DNA from: Lyngbya sp. CCAP 1446/10
GTDB lineage: Bacteria > Cyanobacteriota > Cyanobacteriia > Cyanobacteriales > Microcoleaceae
NCBI RefSeq assembly: GCF_026130175.1
Contig: NZ_JAIGNI010000011.1
Location: 48,211 to 112,210 of the forward strand
DNA length: 64,000 nt
Direction: 5' to 3'
In this document: piece after piece, positions 41,678 through 50,383 of the stretch
How the letters are laid out: the number at the start of each line of letters is the position of its first letter
Numbering within the stretch: the first letter of the stretch is position 1
Notes under the pieces: model-generated
What the model was told of the DNA's origin: nothing
Database searches by the model: none
What the model saw: the letters and a program-made list of their open reading frames with translations, nothing else
Position numbers and translations under genes: made by a program

Positions 41678-42001
41678 ATGTCTAAACCAGTGGACTGGAC
41701 AGTTGGCATCCCCGCTAGCACCCTTATAGCCGTCGGAACCCAGGTAAGTGGCATATTTCGTCCAGATGGAGCAAGTGCCCAAAGCTTACTTTACCGCATG
41801 GATGGCAAGAACATTACCAGCTATATCGTCTACGATGACAGTGGACGGGCAATTAAGCGAGTAGACTTGACAGGAAGGGCTCATGCAAATGTGCCGACAC
41901 CTCACGTCGTTGAATACAAACACAACCAAAACCCAGCAGGAGACATTTTCGTGCAAGTTGAGAAAACAGTTAGGCCAGCTAGATTAGATGAAATACCCTA
42001 G
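41678..42001 (+). CDS. Orphan polymorphic toxin type 24-like domain
   Basis: The 107 residues end with GRAIKRVDLTGRAHANVPTPHVVEYKHNQNP, then GDIFVQ and VRPARLDEIP. This is the pattern I associate with the C-terminal polymorphic toxin type 24 domain of contact-dependent and T6SS-type effectors. Normally this domain ends a long secreted protein. Here the gene starts with its own ATG and lacks any delivery domain, with a short lead (SKPVDWTVGIPASTLIAVGTQ). The biochemical activity is unknown to me. It is followed after 5 bp by a probable immunity gene. Confidence 0.65.
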   Translation: MSKPVDWTVGIPASTLIAVGTQVSGIFRPDGASAQSLLYRMDGKNITSYIVYDDSGRAIKRVDLTGRAHANVPTPHVVEYKHNQNPAGDIFVQVEKTVRPARLDEIP

Positions 42002-42006
42002 AAATT

Positions 42007-42465
42007 ATGTTCATCAAACAAATATCCTTGAATGCAGATAAACTAATCGATTTCCAGCAATGGAAAAAAGCCAACGGCGATGATTTTTCACTCTGGGATT
42101 ATCTTTTTGGATCTGCTAATATTGAAATTGCCATAGCTTTCACAAAACTATTCTGGCCAGATTTTGTCGAACATGAAGGCGGTATCTTTTTGTCCGAAGC
42201 CTTTAACAGTCAAATATACGAACAGTGGAAAATCGAACTGGGGAATGATGTCGCTGCAATTGAGCAGGTGATGAACCACCAGCACGTTGATGACATTCTC
42301 CCCGGTGCGGAAAATACGAGTATCGACAATTTATTGTATTTGGGACAAGCATTAGCTCAGATGTGGGAAAGTCGCCTAAAATCGCTTTATCCTCAGCGCC
42401 GTTTTCAAGTTAAATGCGATCGGGACGAACACACGGTTGTAGTGACATTTTTTCAAGATAATTAA
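42007..42465 (+). CDS. Probable immunity protein of the type 24-like toxin
   Basis: This 152-residue soluble acidic protein begins MFIKQISLNADKLIDFQQWKKANGDDFSLWDYLFGSANI, without membrane segments or metal motifs. I do not recognise its family. Its placement 5 bp after the toxin-like gene on the same strand, its size and its acidic composition are those of an immunity protein. The gene ends where larE begins on the other strand (abutting stops). Confidence 0.55.
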   Translation: MFIKQISLNADKLIDFQQWKKANGDDFSLWDYLFGSANIEIAIAFTKLFWPDFVEHEGGIFLSEAFNSQIYEQWKIELGNDVAAIEQVMNHQHVDDILPGAENTSIDNLLYLGQALAQMWESRLKSLYPQRRFQVKCDRDEHTVVVTFFQDN

Positions 42466-43293
42466 TCAACCCTTCGCCCCCAACAATTCAGGTTGCAAAA
42501 CCTGATTTAATTTGCCACTGCGAAACCCCTCCAAATCCAAAGTCGCGTACACAAAACCAAACTCCTGAAACACCGCTACTAATCCAGGCAAATCAGCATT
42601 TAATACAAACTGCTGAATCTCCTGGGCTGGTAACTCAATGCGCGCGGTGTCTCCATCCGATCGCACGCGCAGATTTTTCAGTCCCAACTGCCGCAAATAC
42701 CGTTCAGCGCGCCCCACTCTTTGCAACTTAGCAACAGTGATTTCTTCACCATAAGGAAAACGCGAACTCAAACAAGGTTGAGCCGGTTTATCCCACCAAG
42801 GCAAATCCAATTCTTTTGCCAACTGTCGAACTTCAAATTTAGTCATACCAACTTCTGCTAAAGGCGATCGCGCGCCCCGTTCCTTAGCAGCCTGAATCCC
42901 CGGACGGTAATCCTTTAAATCATCACCATTAACCCCATCTACCACATAAGGATAACCCTTTGCCAGTGCTAGCGGTTTCAAAGTATCATGCAGTTCGCTT
43001 TTGCAGAAATAGCAGCGATTAACCGGGTTAGAAGTATAATTAGGATTTGCCATTTCCTGAGTTTCTACTTCCTGGTGGGCGATGCCAATTTCTGCTGCTT
43101 GAATCCGCGCATCTTCTAAATCTTCTGGCAGTAGAGACGGAGAAACAGCCGTTACAGCCAAAGCGCGATCGCCCAACACGTCAAAAGCAATTTTTGCCAC
43201 CAAAGTGCTATCAATTCCGCCAGAGTAGGCAATCAGCGCCCGTTCCATCTGCGCGAAAATATCTTTTAATTGTTCTAGTTTTTCCAATATCAT
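42466..43293 (-). CDS. larE: ATP-dependent sulfur transferase LarE
   Basis: This 275-residue PP-loop enzyme reads YSGGIDSTLVAKIA near residue 25, then NRCYFCKSEL (Cys pair), VVDGVNGDDLKDYRPG, SPLAEVGMTKFEVRQLAKEL and QPCLSSRFPYGEE. These are the LarE blocks. LarE adenylates a pyridinium substrate and transfers sulfur when making the nickel-pincer nucleotide cofactor. The conserved Cys in QPCLSSR is where some LarE enzymes donate sulfur and others bind an Fe-S cluster. larB, larC and a lactate racemase are not nearby. I start at MILEKLEQL (43293); a start 21 bp upstream is possible. Confidence 0.9.
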   Translation of the reverse strand: MILEKLEQLKDIFAQMERALIAYSGGIDSTLVAKIAFDVLGDRALAVTAVSPSLLPEDLEDARIQAAEIGIAHQEVETQEMANPNYTSNPVNRCYFCKSELHDTLKPLALAKGYPYVVDGVNGDDLKDYRPGIQAAKERGARSPLAEVGMTKFEVRQLAKELDLPWWDKPAQPCLSSRFPYGEEITVAKLQRVGRAERYLRQLGLKNLRVRSDGDTARIELPAQEIQQFVLNADLPGLVAVFQEFGFVYATLDLEGFRSGKLNQVLQPELLGAKG

Positions 43294-43384
43294 AATTTCA
43301 TTTTTTTGTAACACTACAAACAGTCGAGATTGCCGATCGATAACCTTGTCTATATCTTAGCTCGCTAATTCCATAATAAAAAAG

Positions 43385-43444
43385 GTTCGATCGTTCGGAC
43401 TTTAGTCCTTATCCGAGAAAGGACTAAAGTCCGAACGATCGAAC
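43385..43444. repeat. 60-bp perfect hairpin after fraE
   Basis: GTTCGATCGTTCGGACTTTA at 43385-43404 is the perfect complement of the sequence ending at 43444. The stem is about 26 bp with a short loop near CCGAG. It lies between the start region of larE and the end of fraE. It has no T-tract, so it is probably a mobile palindrome of REP type. Confidence 0.8.
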
Positions 43445-43456
43445 AATACGCGCGTT

Positions 43457-44230
43457 TTAAAATTCTCGGCGGGAAAATATGGCGATCGCAATTGACAGCA
43501 GCAACACCACATACAGCAAACCGTAGCCAGCATCTGTAATCAAACCCGCCAAGTAAGGAACTTGTCCGTAAACAGCATCATTTCTCAAATTAAACCGGGC
43601 TAAATCCGGCAAAACCAGATAAAGTCCCATCATCAATTGTTCAATGCCAGGATTTTTAGTTAACTTGCCCAAAGACACTAAATCTCGCGTCGAGTGTCCC
43701 ATAAAATAAACGCCAAATGTCAGTAAACTTGCCAGCAGCGAACTGCTAAAAACCCCAAATAAAATCCCGACAGCGGCCATGAGACACAGCTCAAACCAGA
43801 TGAATAGTGAAGCAATTAAAATGCTGCCCAAAGGGTAAGGAATCCGGCTCAAAGTCAGAATAGCCAGATAGATAACAGTCATTGCTGCTACCAGTACCGC
43901 CAGCACCGCCGACAGCCCTAAGTGCTTGCCCACAATTAACTCAGCCCGACTTATCGGTTTGGCAACTAACAGGTAAACAGTCCGCTTTTCAATTTCTTTG
44001 TTGACCAGTCCGGTAGCCACAAAGACTGTGGCAATTAGACCGAGAATACCGATCGCAGCCAAACCGATATCTAAGATAATTTTCTTTTCGGTTGTCGCTG
44101 CCAATTCCGGTATCAAGCGCACCGAGGCTCCCATCAACAGAGCAAAAATAATAATTAAGTAAAGGATGCGATCGCGAATTACTTCCCAATATACATTAGT
44201 CGCGACTGTCAAGATTCTTCTCAAATTCAT
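43457..44230 (-). CDS. fraE: ABC-2 type permease FraE-like
   Basis: This 257-residue integral membrane protein has six hydrophobic segments. It contains EIEKRTVYLLVAKPISRAELIVGKHLGLS, a conserved ABC-2 permease cytoplasmic motif. No ATPase gene is adjacent. The order C, D, E with the two upstream genes and the sizes are those of the fraC-fraD-fraE operon of filamentous cyanobacteria. There, FraE is needed for filament integrity and cell-cell communication at septa. It is separated from fraD by 269 bp containing a purine-rich repeat and a hairpin, so transcription through the gap is not certain. Confidence 0.78.
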   Translation of the reverse strand: MNLRRILTVATNVYWEVIRDRILYLIIIFALLMGASVRLIPELAATTEKKIILDIGLAAIGILGLIATVFVATGLVNKEIEKRTVYLLVAKPISRAELIVGKHLGLSAVLAVLVAAMTVIYLAILTLSRIPYPLGSILIASLFIWFELCLMAAVGILFGVFSSSLLASLLTFGVYFMGHSTRDLVSLGKLTKNPGIEQLMMGLYLVLPDLARFNLRNDAVYGQVPYLAGLITDAGYGLLYVVLLLSIAIAIFSRREF

Positions 44231-44274
44231 CTATTTATTAACCCACAGTCAACTTTAGCTATATTTTAGTTTAA

Positions 44275-44449
44275 GGAAGAGGGAAGAAGGAAGAAGGAAG
44301 AAGGAAGAAGGAAGAGGGAAGAGGGAAGATTTTCCCCGCTCTTCGGCTTTCGGAAGTATCTTTGCGGAGAGTAAAAAGCGTTTTTCAGGAGTGCGATCGT
44401 CCCCGCTCGCTTGCCGAATATACAATAGCGAGCGGGACGCTCGCACTCC
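44275..44449. repeat. Purine tandem repeat and hairpin in the fraD-fraE gap
   Basis: GAAGAAG units (GGAAGAA and GGAAGAG) fill 44275-44329. A strong hairpin follows at 44388-44449, where GGAGTGCGATCG pairs with CGCTCGCACTCC and GCTCGC pairs with GCGAGC inside. The same GGAAGAAGGAAG motif is found at 50905-50955. Confidence 0.7.
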
Positions 44450-44499
44450 CGTGTAAAAGCTCTCCCACTCTCCCGCTCTCCTAACCGCCAAAGACAGCC

Positions 44500-45498
44500 T
44501 CAAACTTGACTATCTCCCGTAGTTCCATCTTTTTTCAATCCGGGTTTAGAGCGTTTGATCGCGTCGCAGGTTACAGTCGCCCGATTGGCTGTATCGAACA
44601 CCTCGCAAGACTTGGTAAACGAATATATTTCCGGTCTAAAAACCAGCCCCATCCAAGTTGCTTGCATCTCTAACTGATAGCGCGACTGTCCTTGAACGAT
44701 CGAAGTTTTGACATCCCAGCTAGCATCTTCTGGGACTATCCCAATTGTTCCTAACGCTTGATTCTTCAGAAAAAATCGCTCGTTGTCAATATCTATTAAC
44801 ATTTGTTCAACCTGCGGCCACGGTTTGGTGCGGGCTTCATTTTGCAGGTATCGCTCCATTGCATTGAGGATGACAACTCCTCGGGAGCGATTAATAGTTG
44901 GCTGTTGAAATGTCACCACATAATCGCTTTTCCTCAAATCCTGCGATAAAACGCTCGGATACTGTTGTATCCAACTTTGAATTAAAAAGTGAAATGCAAA
45001 CCAACAGGAAAACGTCACATGAATTAGAGTAATCATCAAAAACTGAGGGCGCATCAACTCCCTGATACTTTCCCGTTTTGAATCGCTCTTCCAAACCCTG
45101 ATGATAGCAAGAACTACTACTGCTATAATTGGGCCGCATATCCAGGCTATTTCCTTTTTGTCCGACGGCAACCTGATCAGCAACCACAAGCCAATTAAGA
45201 AGCTTGTCACCCACGGACTCAGACTTACTTTGTTAATTACAAAAGGTTGCTGGCTGGTCAGCAAACCCATTGAAAGTATAAAAAATAACCAGCTCATATC
45301 AAACATCAGAGTTCTCGTCGCCAAGTCAGTAACTGCCGCCACCGTCAGCACACCTAAAAAGATGCTGAGCAGTAAAGGCGTCTTCCAGTGGACAACTTTA
45401 GGCGGAATCATTGCCTTTTGGACTTTTTTATTGGTTTCCCAAAGGTTGTTCGTCAGCTTAGTTAGTTGCTGAGTCACATCCAAAAATTGCTTCATCAT
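44500..45498 (-). CDS. fraD: Septal protein FraD-like (membrane, periplasmic C-terminus)
   Basis: This 332-residue protein has a helical cytoplasmic start (FLDVTQQLTKLTNNLWETNKKVQ), then five hydrophobic segments (about 40-170, for example TPLLLSIFLGVLTVAAVTDL and WICGPIIAVVVLAIIRV) and a soluble C-terminal part (about 190-332, SDYVVTFQQPTINRSRGVVILNAMERYLQ). This layout and length match FraD, a structural component of septal junctions between cyanobacterial cells. It overlaps the fraC stop codon by 4 bp, a sign of translational coupling. Identification rests on layout, gene order and partial memory of the sequence. Confidence 0.75.
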   Translation of the reverse strand: MMKQFLDVTQQLTKLTNNLWETNKKVQKAMIPPKVVHWKTPLLLSIFLGVLTVAAVTDLATRTLMFDMSWLFFILSMGLLTSQQPFVINKVSLSPWVTSFLIGLWLLIRLPSDKKEIAWICGPIIAVVVLAIIRVWKSDSKRESIRELMRPQFLMITLIHVTFSCWFAFHFLIQSWIQQYPSVLSQDLRKSDYVVTFQQPTINRSRGVVILNAMERYLQNEARTKPWPQVEQMLIDIDNERFFLKNQALGTIGIVPEDASWDVKTSIVQGQSRYQLEMQATWMGLVFRPEIYSFTKSCEVFDTANRATVTCDAIKRSKPGLKKDGTTGDSQV

Positions 45499-46025
45499 AG
45501 ATTTCTATTATTGACGCTTTGCAAAAACAACACGGTTAAAATAACGAAATTGCTAACAGTGTGGGCGATTAAAACTGCCCCAAACTGAGTAGTTACTTGA
45601 AAAGTCTTTTTGGGAGGACGGCGGCTGAGGGTGGGCGGCCCTATAAACTGAGGTTTGGAAGCTTTTTTATTGCCGGAAACCACGTTTCCTATGATTTCTA
45701 ATCCTTGCCATTTAACGAGAAAAGTTACTGCTAATATCGAGACGGCTATCATAGTTATGGTATTGTAAACATTCTGCCCTCCGCCTAATAAAATATAACC
45801 GATTAGCTGTTCTCGCAAATCTTTGGAAAGAACGCTTTCAATGCCGAAGAAAACTAACCAACCTACGCAAGTGCAACCGAGATTGAGGATGGCAGTATAT
45901 TCAACGCTGGTTTTGGGGCCGAGTTTCAGTAGTTTTTGTAGAAACCACGATTCGATCGCGATCGCCAAAAACATAATTAAAATTTGCACCAAAACAGTCC
46001 GAAATGGGAAAACACTCGCAATCAT
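45495..46025 (-). CDS. fraC: Filament integrity protein FraC-like
   Basis: This 176-residue membrane protein has an N-terminal hydrophobic segment (FPFRTVLVQILIMFLAIAIESWFL), two central ones near 43-60 and 84-105 (YNTITMIAVSILAVTFLVKW), and a C-terminal one (LIAHTVSNFVILTVLFLQ). A Pro/Arg-rich loop (GPPTLSRRPPKKTF) lies before the last segment. Size and topology fit FraC, needed for septal junction assembly with FraD. It is the first gene of the operon; a minus-strand promoter should lie in the 225-bp gap upstream. Confidence 0.75.
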   Translation of the reverse strand: MIASVFPFRTVLVQILIMFLAIAIESWFLQKLLKLGPKTSVEYTAILNLGCTCVGWLVFFGIESVLSKDLREQLIGYILLGGGQNVYNTITMIAVSILAVTFLVKWQGLEIIGNVVSGNKKASKPQFIGPPTLSRRPPKKTFQVTTQFGAVLIAHTVSNFVILTVLFLQSVNNRNL

Positions 46026-46250
46026 AAGGATTCAGGTATATCAGCCCGTGTTAAATTTTAATTGTACATCACAGGGGGAATAATCAAGAGCCGCAGGTCT
46101 GAGCCGCTAATTGCTTTCGATCGCCCGAATGAACATCAGGTGGTTGAGGTTATATCCTATAATCTTTTGAGATCGGCCAACAGAATGGAAATATTAAACA
46201 TTCAAGCGATCGAATACCCACCCCGAGACAGACTCAAATAACTGCGGATT

Positions 46251-47384
46251 ATGGTAAGGAATGGCATTGGTATTCGGACAGCCTCATCCCGCTCAGAACG
46301 CGCCGCGGGTCAGATTCACGTCTACGACGGCGCTGGTAAAGGCAAGTCTCAGGCAGCTTTGGGAGTAGTGTTGCGCTCGATCGGGCTGGGTATCAATTCT
46401 GACTCTCCCACGCGAGTTTTGTTGCTGCGCTTTCTCAAAGGCCCCGGCCGCTCCTACGACGAAGACGGGGCAATAGAAGCGCTGCAACGGGCATTTCCGC
46501 ACTTGATCGACCAAGTACGCACCGGCAGAGCCGAATATTTTGGGGCCGAAGCAATCACCCGCTTCGATCGCGCCGAAGCTCAGCGAGGCTGGGATATCGC
46601 CAAAGGAGCGATCGCCAGTGAACTCTATTCCGTCGTGGTTCTAGACGAACTAAACCCCGTATTGGACTTAGGTTTGCTGCCAGTGGACGAAGTAGTCCAA
46701 ACCCTCAAAAACAAACCAGAATATTTAGAAGTAATCGCCACAGGCCGAGCAGCCCCCGAAGCTTTGCTAGAAATTGCCGACTTACACTCAGAAATGAAGC
46801 CGCACTATCACCCCGCAGCGGCAGAGCATAATATTTCCGGTATCGAAATATACACCGGAGCAGGCAAAGGTAAGTCTACCAGTGCCTTGGGGAAAGCTTT
46901 GCAGGCGATCGGTAGAGGTATCAGCCAAGACACATCTCACCGCGTGTTAATTGTACAATGGCTCAAAGGTGGGACTGGTTATACAGAAGATGCGGCGATC
47001 GCAGCATTGCGACAAAGTTACCCGCAGTTAGTAGACCACCAGCGGTGCGGCCGAGATGCTATAGTTTGGCGGGGACAACAGCAAGAGTTAGATTGTATCG
47101 AGGCAGAACGCGGCTGGGAAATCGCTAAAATGGCGATCGCCAGCGGCTGGTATAAAACGATCATTCTCGATGAACTCAATCCCACAGTAGACTTAGAACT
47201 GCTGTCGGTAGAGCCGATCGTCGAAGCCCTGCTACGCAAGCCCCGCGATACAGAAATCATTATCACCGGGCGCTGCCACAAACCCCATGCTTACTTTGAC
47301 TTGGCAAGCGTACACTCAGAGGTATACTGTCACAAACACTATGGCGATCGGGGCGTAGAACTAAAGCGGGGTGTAGACTTTTAG
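46251..47384 (+). CDS. Tandem CobO/BtuR-like P-loop protein
   Basis: The 377 residues contain two copies of the corrinoid adenosyltransferase CobO/BtuR P-loop domain. Copy 1 covers about 18-190 with GAGKGKS at 27-33 and VVVLDELNPVLDL. Copy 2 covers about 195-370 with GAGKGKS at 203-209 and IILDELNPTVDL. Both retain the end motif HSE(M/V). Standard CobA/CobO is a single domain of about 190 residues working as a dimer on ATP and cobalamin. Here fusion would give a built-in dimer. No cobalamin pathway gene or riboswitch is adjacent. Whether it adenosylates corrinoids is not known. Confidence 0.85.
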   Translation: MVRNGIGIRTASSRSERAAGQIHVYDGAGKGKSQAALGVVLRSIGLGINSDSPTRVLLLRFLKGPGRSYDEDGAIEALQRAFPHLIDQVRTGRAEYFGAEAITRFDRAEAQRGWDIAKGAIASELYSVVVLDELNPVLDLGLLPVDEVVQTLKNKPEYLEVIATGRAAPEALLEIADLHSEMKPHYHPAAAEHNISGIEIYTGAGKGKSTSALGKALQAIGRGISQDTSHRVLIVQWLKGGTGYTEDAAIAALRQSYPQLVDHQRCGRDAIVWRGQQQELDCIEAERGWEIAKMAIASGWYKTIILDELNPTVDLELLSVEPIVEALLRKPRDTEIIITGRCHKPHAYFDLASVHSEVYCHKHYGDRGVELKRGVDF

Positions 47385-47433
47385 ACCCCTGCATGGCGCG
47401 GAGTTCAATCCGAGCCAGAATTATTTAAAGACC

Positions 47434-47569
47434 AATACGGTTCAGTTCACAGTGTTTGTTTCCAGAGATCCCCCTCGCATCCCCCTTCTGAAGTGGGACT
47501 TTGAGAAGACTCTTGTCCCCCCCTTTTTAAGGGGGGCTAGGGGAGATAAGTCTTAACGGAACCGTATTG
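47434..47569. repeat. R2 repeat, copy 3
   Basis: Bounded by AATACGGTTCAG and GGAACCGTATT, with GATCCCCCTCGCATCCCCC and GGGGGGCTAGGGGAGAT inside. It lies in the 613-bp gap before the RTX protein gene. The rest of that gap has one open frame (47803-47991) without support, and the RTX gene control region. Confidence 0.85.
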
Positions 47570-47997
47570 ATTTAAAAACGACCCTGCCTGGGAAACCGGA
47601 AATTAGCACAAAGCCTTGCAACCAAGTAACCAATCTCCCAATTTTCATTGTCTTCCCAAACTCCCCGATCGACCCTTGTTAATCTTGAATTTCCTTCCCC
47701 GGAGGCGATCCCTGATCGCCAACCCAGAATGGAACATTCAGAATATGAGCCGCGTCTTCTTGAGCGTGAGCACCTGAGACATTGCACAAGGATTATTAAA
47801 GGGTGAAGACATTGAAAATAAAAGCTTACAAGCAAAAAGTCCGTGAGGGAGAAAGTCTAGACAGGGTTAACACCAGTAGGCTAGACTTGCGGCTGGCAAA
47901 CAGGTTAAACTACAGCGGCATCCAAACATTCGGTGTTCTAGGCAGTGTCTGTAGTCGCACCAGCGATGATCAACAAGAAGTAGAGGAGTGAAGCTGT

Positions 47998-50019
47998 ATG
48001 ACAACGTTAACTGACAATTCTGATCAAGCTAATTTAAACACTCCGGGACTGGGCCCGGATACAATCTTTGCCGGAGCGGGGGCGGATTTTATTACAACTT
48101 CTGCCCTCGGCGGCAGCTTAATATTTGGCGAAGGCGATAACGATACTCTAATTTCCGTCGGCCCCAACGATACCCTATACGGCGGCAACGACGAAGATTC
48201 ATTAGTAGGCCAGCGCGAGCGAGTTTTCATGCAGGGCGACGCAGGCAATGACACCATAATCGCTCAAGCCCGGAATTCGACGCTGTTGGGCGGTGCGGGA
48301 GATGACTTGCTCCAAGGCACAGTCGATGGCAACCTGATGTTTGGTAATCAGGGCTCAGATACGATGCTGGGAGGCGCCCTGGGAAGAGACACCCTCTACG
48401 GTGGCAAGGACAATGACTCCCTCGGCTTCTTCATTGCAGGTGGCGGCAACAACCTCGGTATTCGCATCGGTGGCAGCGCCGGTGGCAATCAAGGCAGCAA
48501 CTTCTTACGGGGAGACTTGGGCGACGACTATGTTGTAGGTATCAATCAGAAAGATACTCTGTTCGGCGGTAAAGGCAACGACACACTGTATGGTGTAGCC
48601 AGCAACAGCTATCTTTCCGGCGATCTTGACAACGATACCTTAGTCATTGAGAACAGTACCCAGTCGAGTCCGTTTGATTCGAGGGCCATCACCATTGGCA
48701 TTGAGAAAACCACCTTGCTCGGCGGTGAGGGCAACGATTCTCTCGTCGGCGGTATCGGCGACTTTGGTACCGGCAAAAACTTCCTGGACGGTGGTGCTGG
48801 GAACGACACGATCACGGTTTATGCTACGCAGGACACGGCGCAGGGAGGCGCAGGCGACGACTTCATCAAGTCGTCTACGGTGTCTGCACTTTCCAGCGTA
48901 GGCGCGCTGAGTACATTTCCAGGCTTCGCAGGTCGCAATTTGCTCGACGGCGGCGATGGCAACGACACGATCGTTGCAGCTTTTGCGAGTGATACAATGA
49001 TCGGCGGCGCAGGCAATGACACCTTGAGCGGTATCTTTAATCAAGCCTTCGGTGGAGATGGCAACGATACGATCAATGCCACTACTTTTAATGTCGGTAC
49101 TACTACTGCGCTAGTTACTCTCGACGGCGGTCTGGGTGATGATCTGTTACTTGGTAACATCAGCACTAATCTTACTACCACCGGCACCGTCACCAACTTC
49201 ATGAACGGTGGTGAAGGGAATGATACGATCGTGTTTGGTAGCAGACGCGATAAATTGGTTGGCTCATTTGGTGGTAACGACATCATCTCCTACGCTAGCA
49301 CTGTCAACTTTGCCGGTGTCACATCGACAAACATCATTACTGATAACTTAGGCAGCAACATCATCACTGGCGGCAACGGCACTGATGTCATCACTACCGG
49401 TGCTGGCGACGACATACTGTTCGGTGGCCCCGACTTCAACATTCTTATTACCCCAGGAATTGACGGGGACGATACCTTAGATGCCGGTGGCGGAAACGAC
49501 ACGCTGATCGGCGGCTATGGGAACGACTATTTGATCGGAGGTGACGGCAACGACTCTCTCGGCGGCGGGCCCGGTTCTGACACGCTGATTGGTGGCAACG
49601 GCGATGACAGCTTCTACTACAGCAACTTCCAGGAAGGTGGCTACGACACCCTCACCGGCGGCGTCACCCCCGTCGGATTCAGCACCAGTCCAGACCAAAT
49701 CGGTGACTTTAAACAACAAGGCCAAGACAAGATAGTCTTGAATAGTATTGCCTTCAACTTCGGTGCAGTGGGTGGGCCAAGCCAACTTCCTGGTCAATCG
49801 TTCGTGGTGTTTGACAACGGGACTTACGCTGGTGGTGTTAATACGACGAACATTCCTCAGGCACAACTTCCGCAGACAGCACCGTTCTTCTTTTACCAAG
49901 CTGAAGACGGACGACTAGGATATGACCCTGACGGTGCTAGTGGGTCTAAATCACCCATTACACTCGCAATCCTAAACAACAGACCAAACTTCGGTAGATC
50001 AGATATTATCCTGATTTAA
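47998..50019 (+). CDS. RTX-type calcium-binding repeat protein
   Basis: This 673-residue protein is built almost wholly of glycine-rich GGxGxDxxx nonapeptide repeats (for example GGAGNDTIT, GGEGNDSLV, GGDGNDTIV), which wind into calcium-binding beta-rolls. It ends with a non-repeat domain (about 560-673) with DQIGDFKQQGQDKIVL and DPDGASGSKSPITLAILNN. Such proteins are exported by type I systems, using the C-terminal end, and need no N-terminal signal; none is present. No enzyme domain is visible, so it may be a surface or matrix protein. GAGGAGTGAAGCTGT precedes the ATG. It is followed by a terminator. Confidence 0.9.
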   Translation: MTTLTDNSDQANLNTPGLGPDTIFAGAGADFITTSALGGSLIFGEGDNDTLISVGPNDTLYGGNDEDSLVGQRERVFMQGDAGNDTIIAQARNSTLLGGAGDDLLQGTVDGNLMFGNQGSDTMLGGALGRDTLYGGKDNDSLGFFIAGGGNNLGIRIGGSAGGNQGSNFLRGDLGDDYVVGINQKDTLFGGKGNDTLYGVASNSYLSGDLDNDTLVIENSTQSSPFDSRAITIGIEKTTLLGGEGNDSLVGGIGDFGTGKNFLDGGAGNDTITVYATQDTAQGGAGDDFIKSSTVSALSSVGALSTFPGFAGRNLLDGGDGNDTIVAAFASDTMIGGAGNDTLSGIFNQAFGGDGNDTINATTFNVGTTTALVTLDGGLGDDLLLGNISTNLTTTGTVTNFMNGGEGNDTIVFGSRRDKLVGSFGGNDIISYASTVNFAGVTSTNIITDNLGSNIITGGNGTDVITTGAGDDILFGGPDFNILITPGIDGDDTLDAGGGNDTLIGGYGNDYLIGGDGNDSLGGGPGSDTLIGGNGDDSFYYSNFQEGGYDTLTGGVTPVGFSTSPDQIGDFKQQGQDKIVLNSIAFNFGAVGGPSQLPGQSFVVFDNGTYAGGVNTTNIPQAQLPQTAPFFFYQAEDGRLGYDPDGASGSKSPITLAILNNRPNFGRSDIILI

Positions 50020-50102
50020 TTTAGGTGGCAGCGGGTGGGAGTGGTTTTAGAAAAAACCATCGCCCGCACCAACTCTAAAAACTAATTGTGCGATGTTTCA
50101 AG

Positions 50103-50130
50103 CTAGGGATCTGAATCCCTGGCTTTTTTG
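50103..50130 (+). terminator. Rho-independent terminator of the RTX gene
   Basis: GCTAGGGAT and ATCCCTGGC form a 9-bp stem with one G-T pair and a CTGA loop, followed by TTTTTT. It stands about 85 bp after the stop of the RTX protein gene. Confidence 0.9.
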
Positions 50131-50138
50131 TTGAAGGG

Positions 50139-50266
50139 ACTCGGCGGTTGAAACCGCGACTATACAAACGAAGTCCACCTCCGTGGACTGAAGAATTAAG
50201 AGACTCGGCGGTTGAAACCACGACTATACAAACGAAGTCCACCTCCGTGGACTGAAGAATTAAGAG
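50139..50266. repeat. R1 repeat, copies 4a and 4b in tandem (left half only)
   Basis: Two direct copies of 63 bp, each starting GACTCGGCGGTTGAAACC and ending GTGGACTGAAGAATTAAGA, differ by one base pair in GACCGCG/CCACG. The half-element repeats directly instead of forming the usual palindrome. The remainder of this gap (50020-50383) holds only the two terminators. Confidence 0.85.
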
Positions 50267-50314
50267 GTATTAAAGCCAGATTTGGTATGACGCATCCTAC
50301 AAGTTTGGGCGAGC

Positions 50315-50347
50315 AAAAAAAAAGCCAGCAAACGATATGTTTGCTGG
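50315..50347 (-). terminator. Rho-independent terminator of the csbD-like gene
   Basis: Read on the minus strand, CCAGCAAAC and GTTTGCTGG form a 9-bp perfect stem with a short loop (ATATC), followed by CTTTTTTTTT. It lies 37 bp after the CsbD gene stop. Confidence 0.9.
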
Positions 50348-50383
50348 ATTCAGTAGGCAGGAAACTTTTAGCAAATACTCTGA

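Noticed and set aside
46084..46250. Cobalamin riboswitch upstream of the CobO-like gene
   Set aside because: I see no B12-box-like sequence or recognisable stem order in this short gap.
47803..47991. 62-codon frame just before the RTX gene
   Set aside because: It starts with GTG, has no ribosome site or recognisable motif, and ends 6 bp before the RTX start. It might be a leader peptide, but nothing supports it.
48609..49899. Several open frames antisense to the RTX repeats
   Set aside because: Proline/serine-rich reverse frames of glycine-rich repeats; no start sites or motifs.
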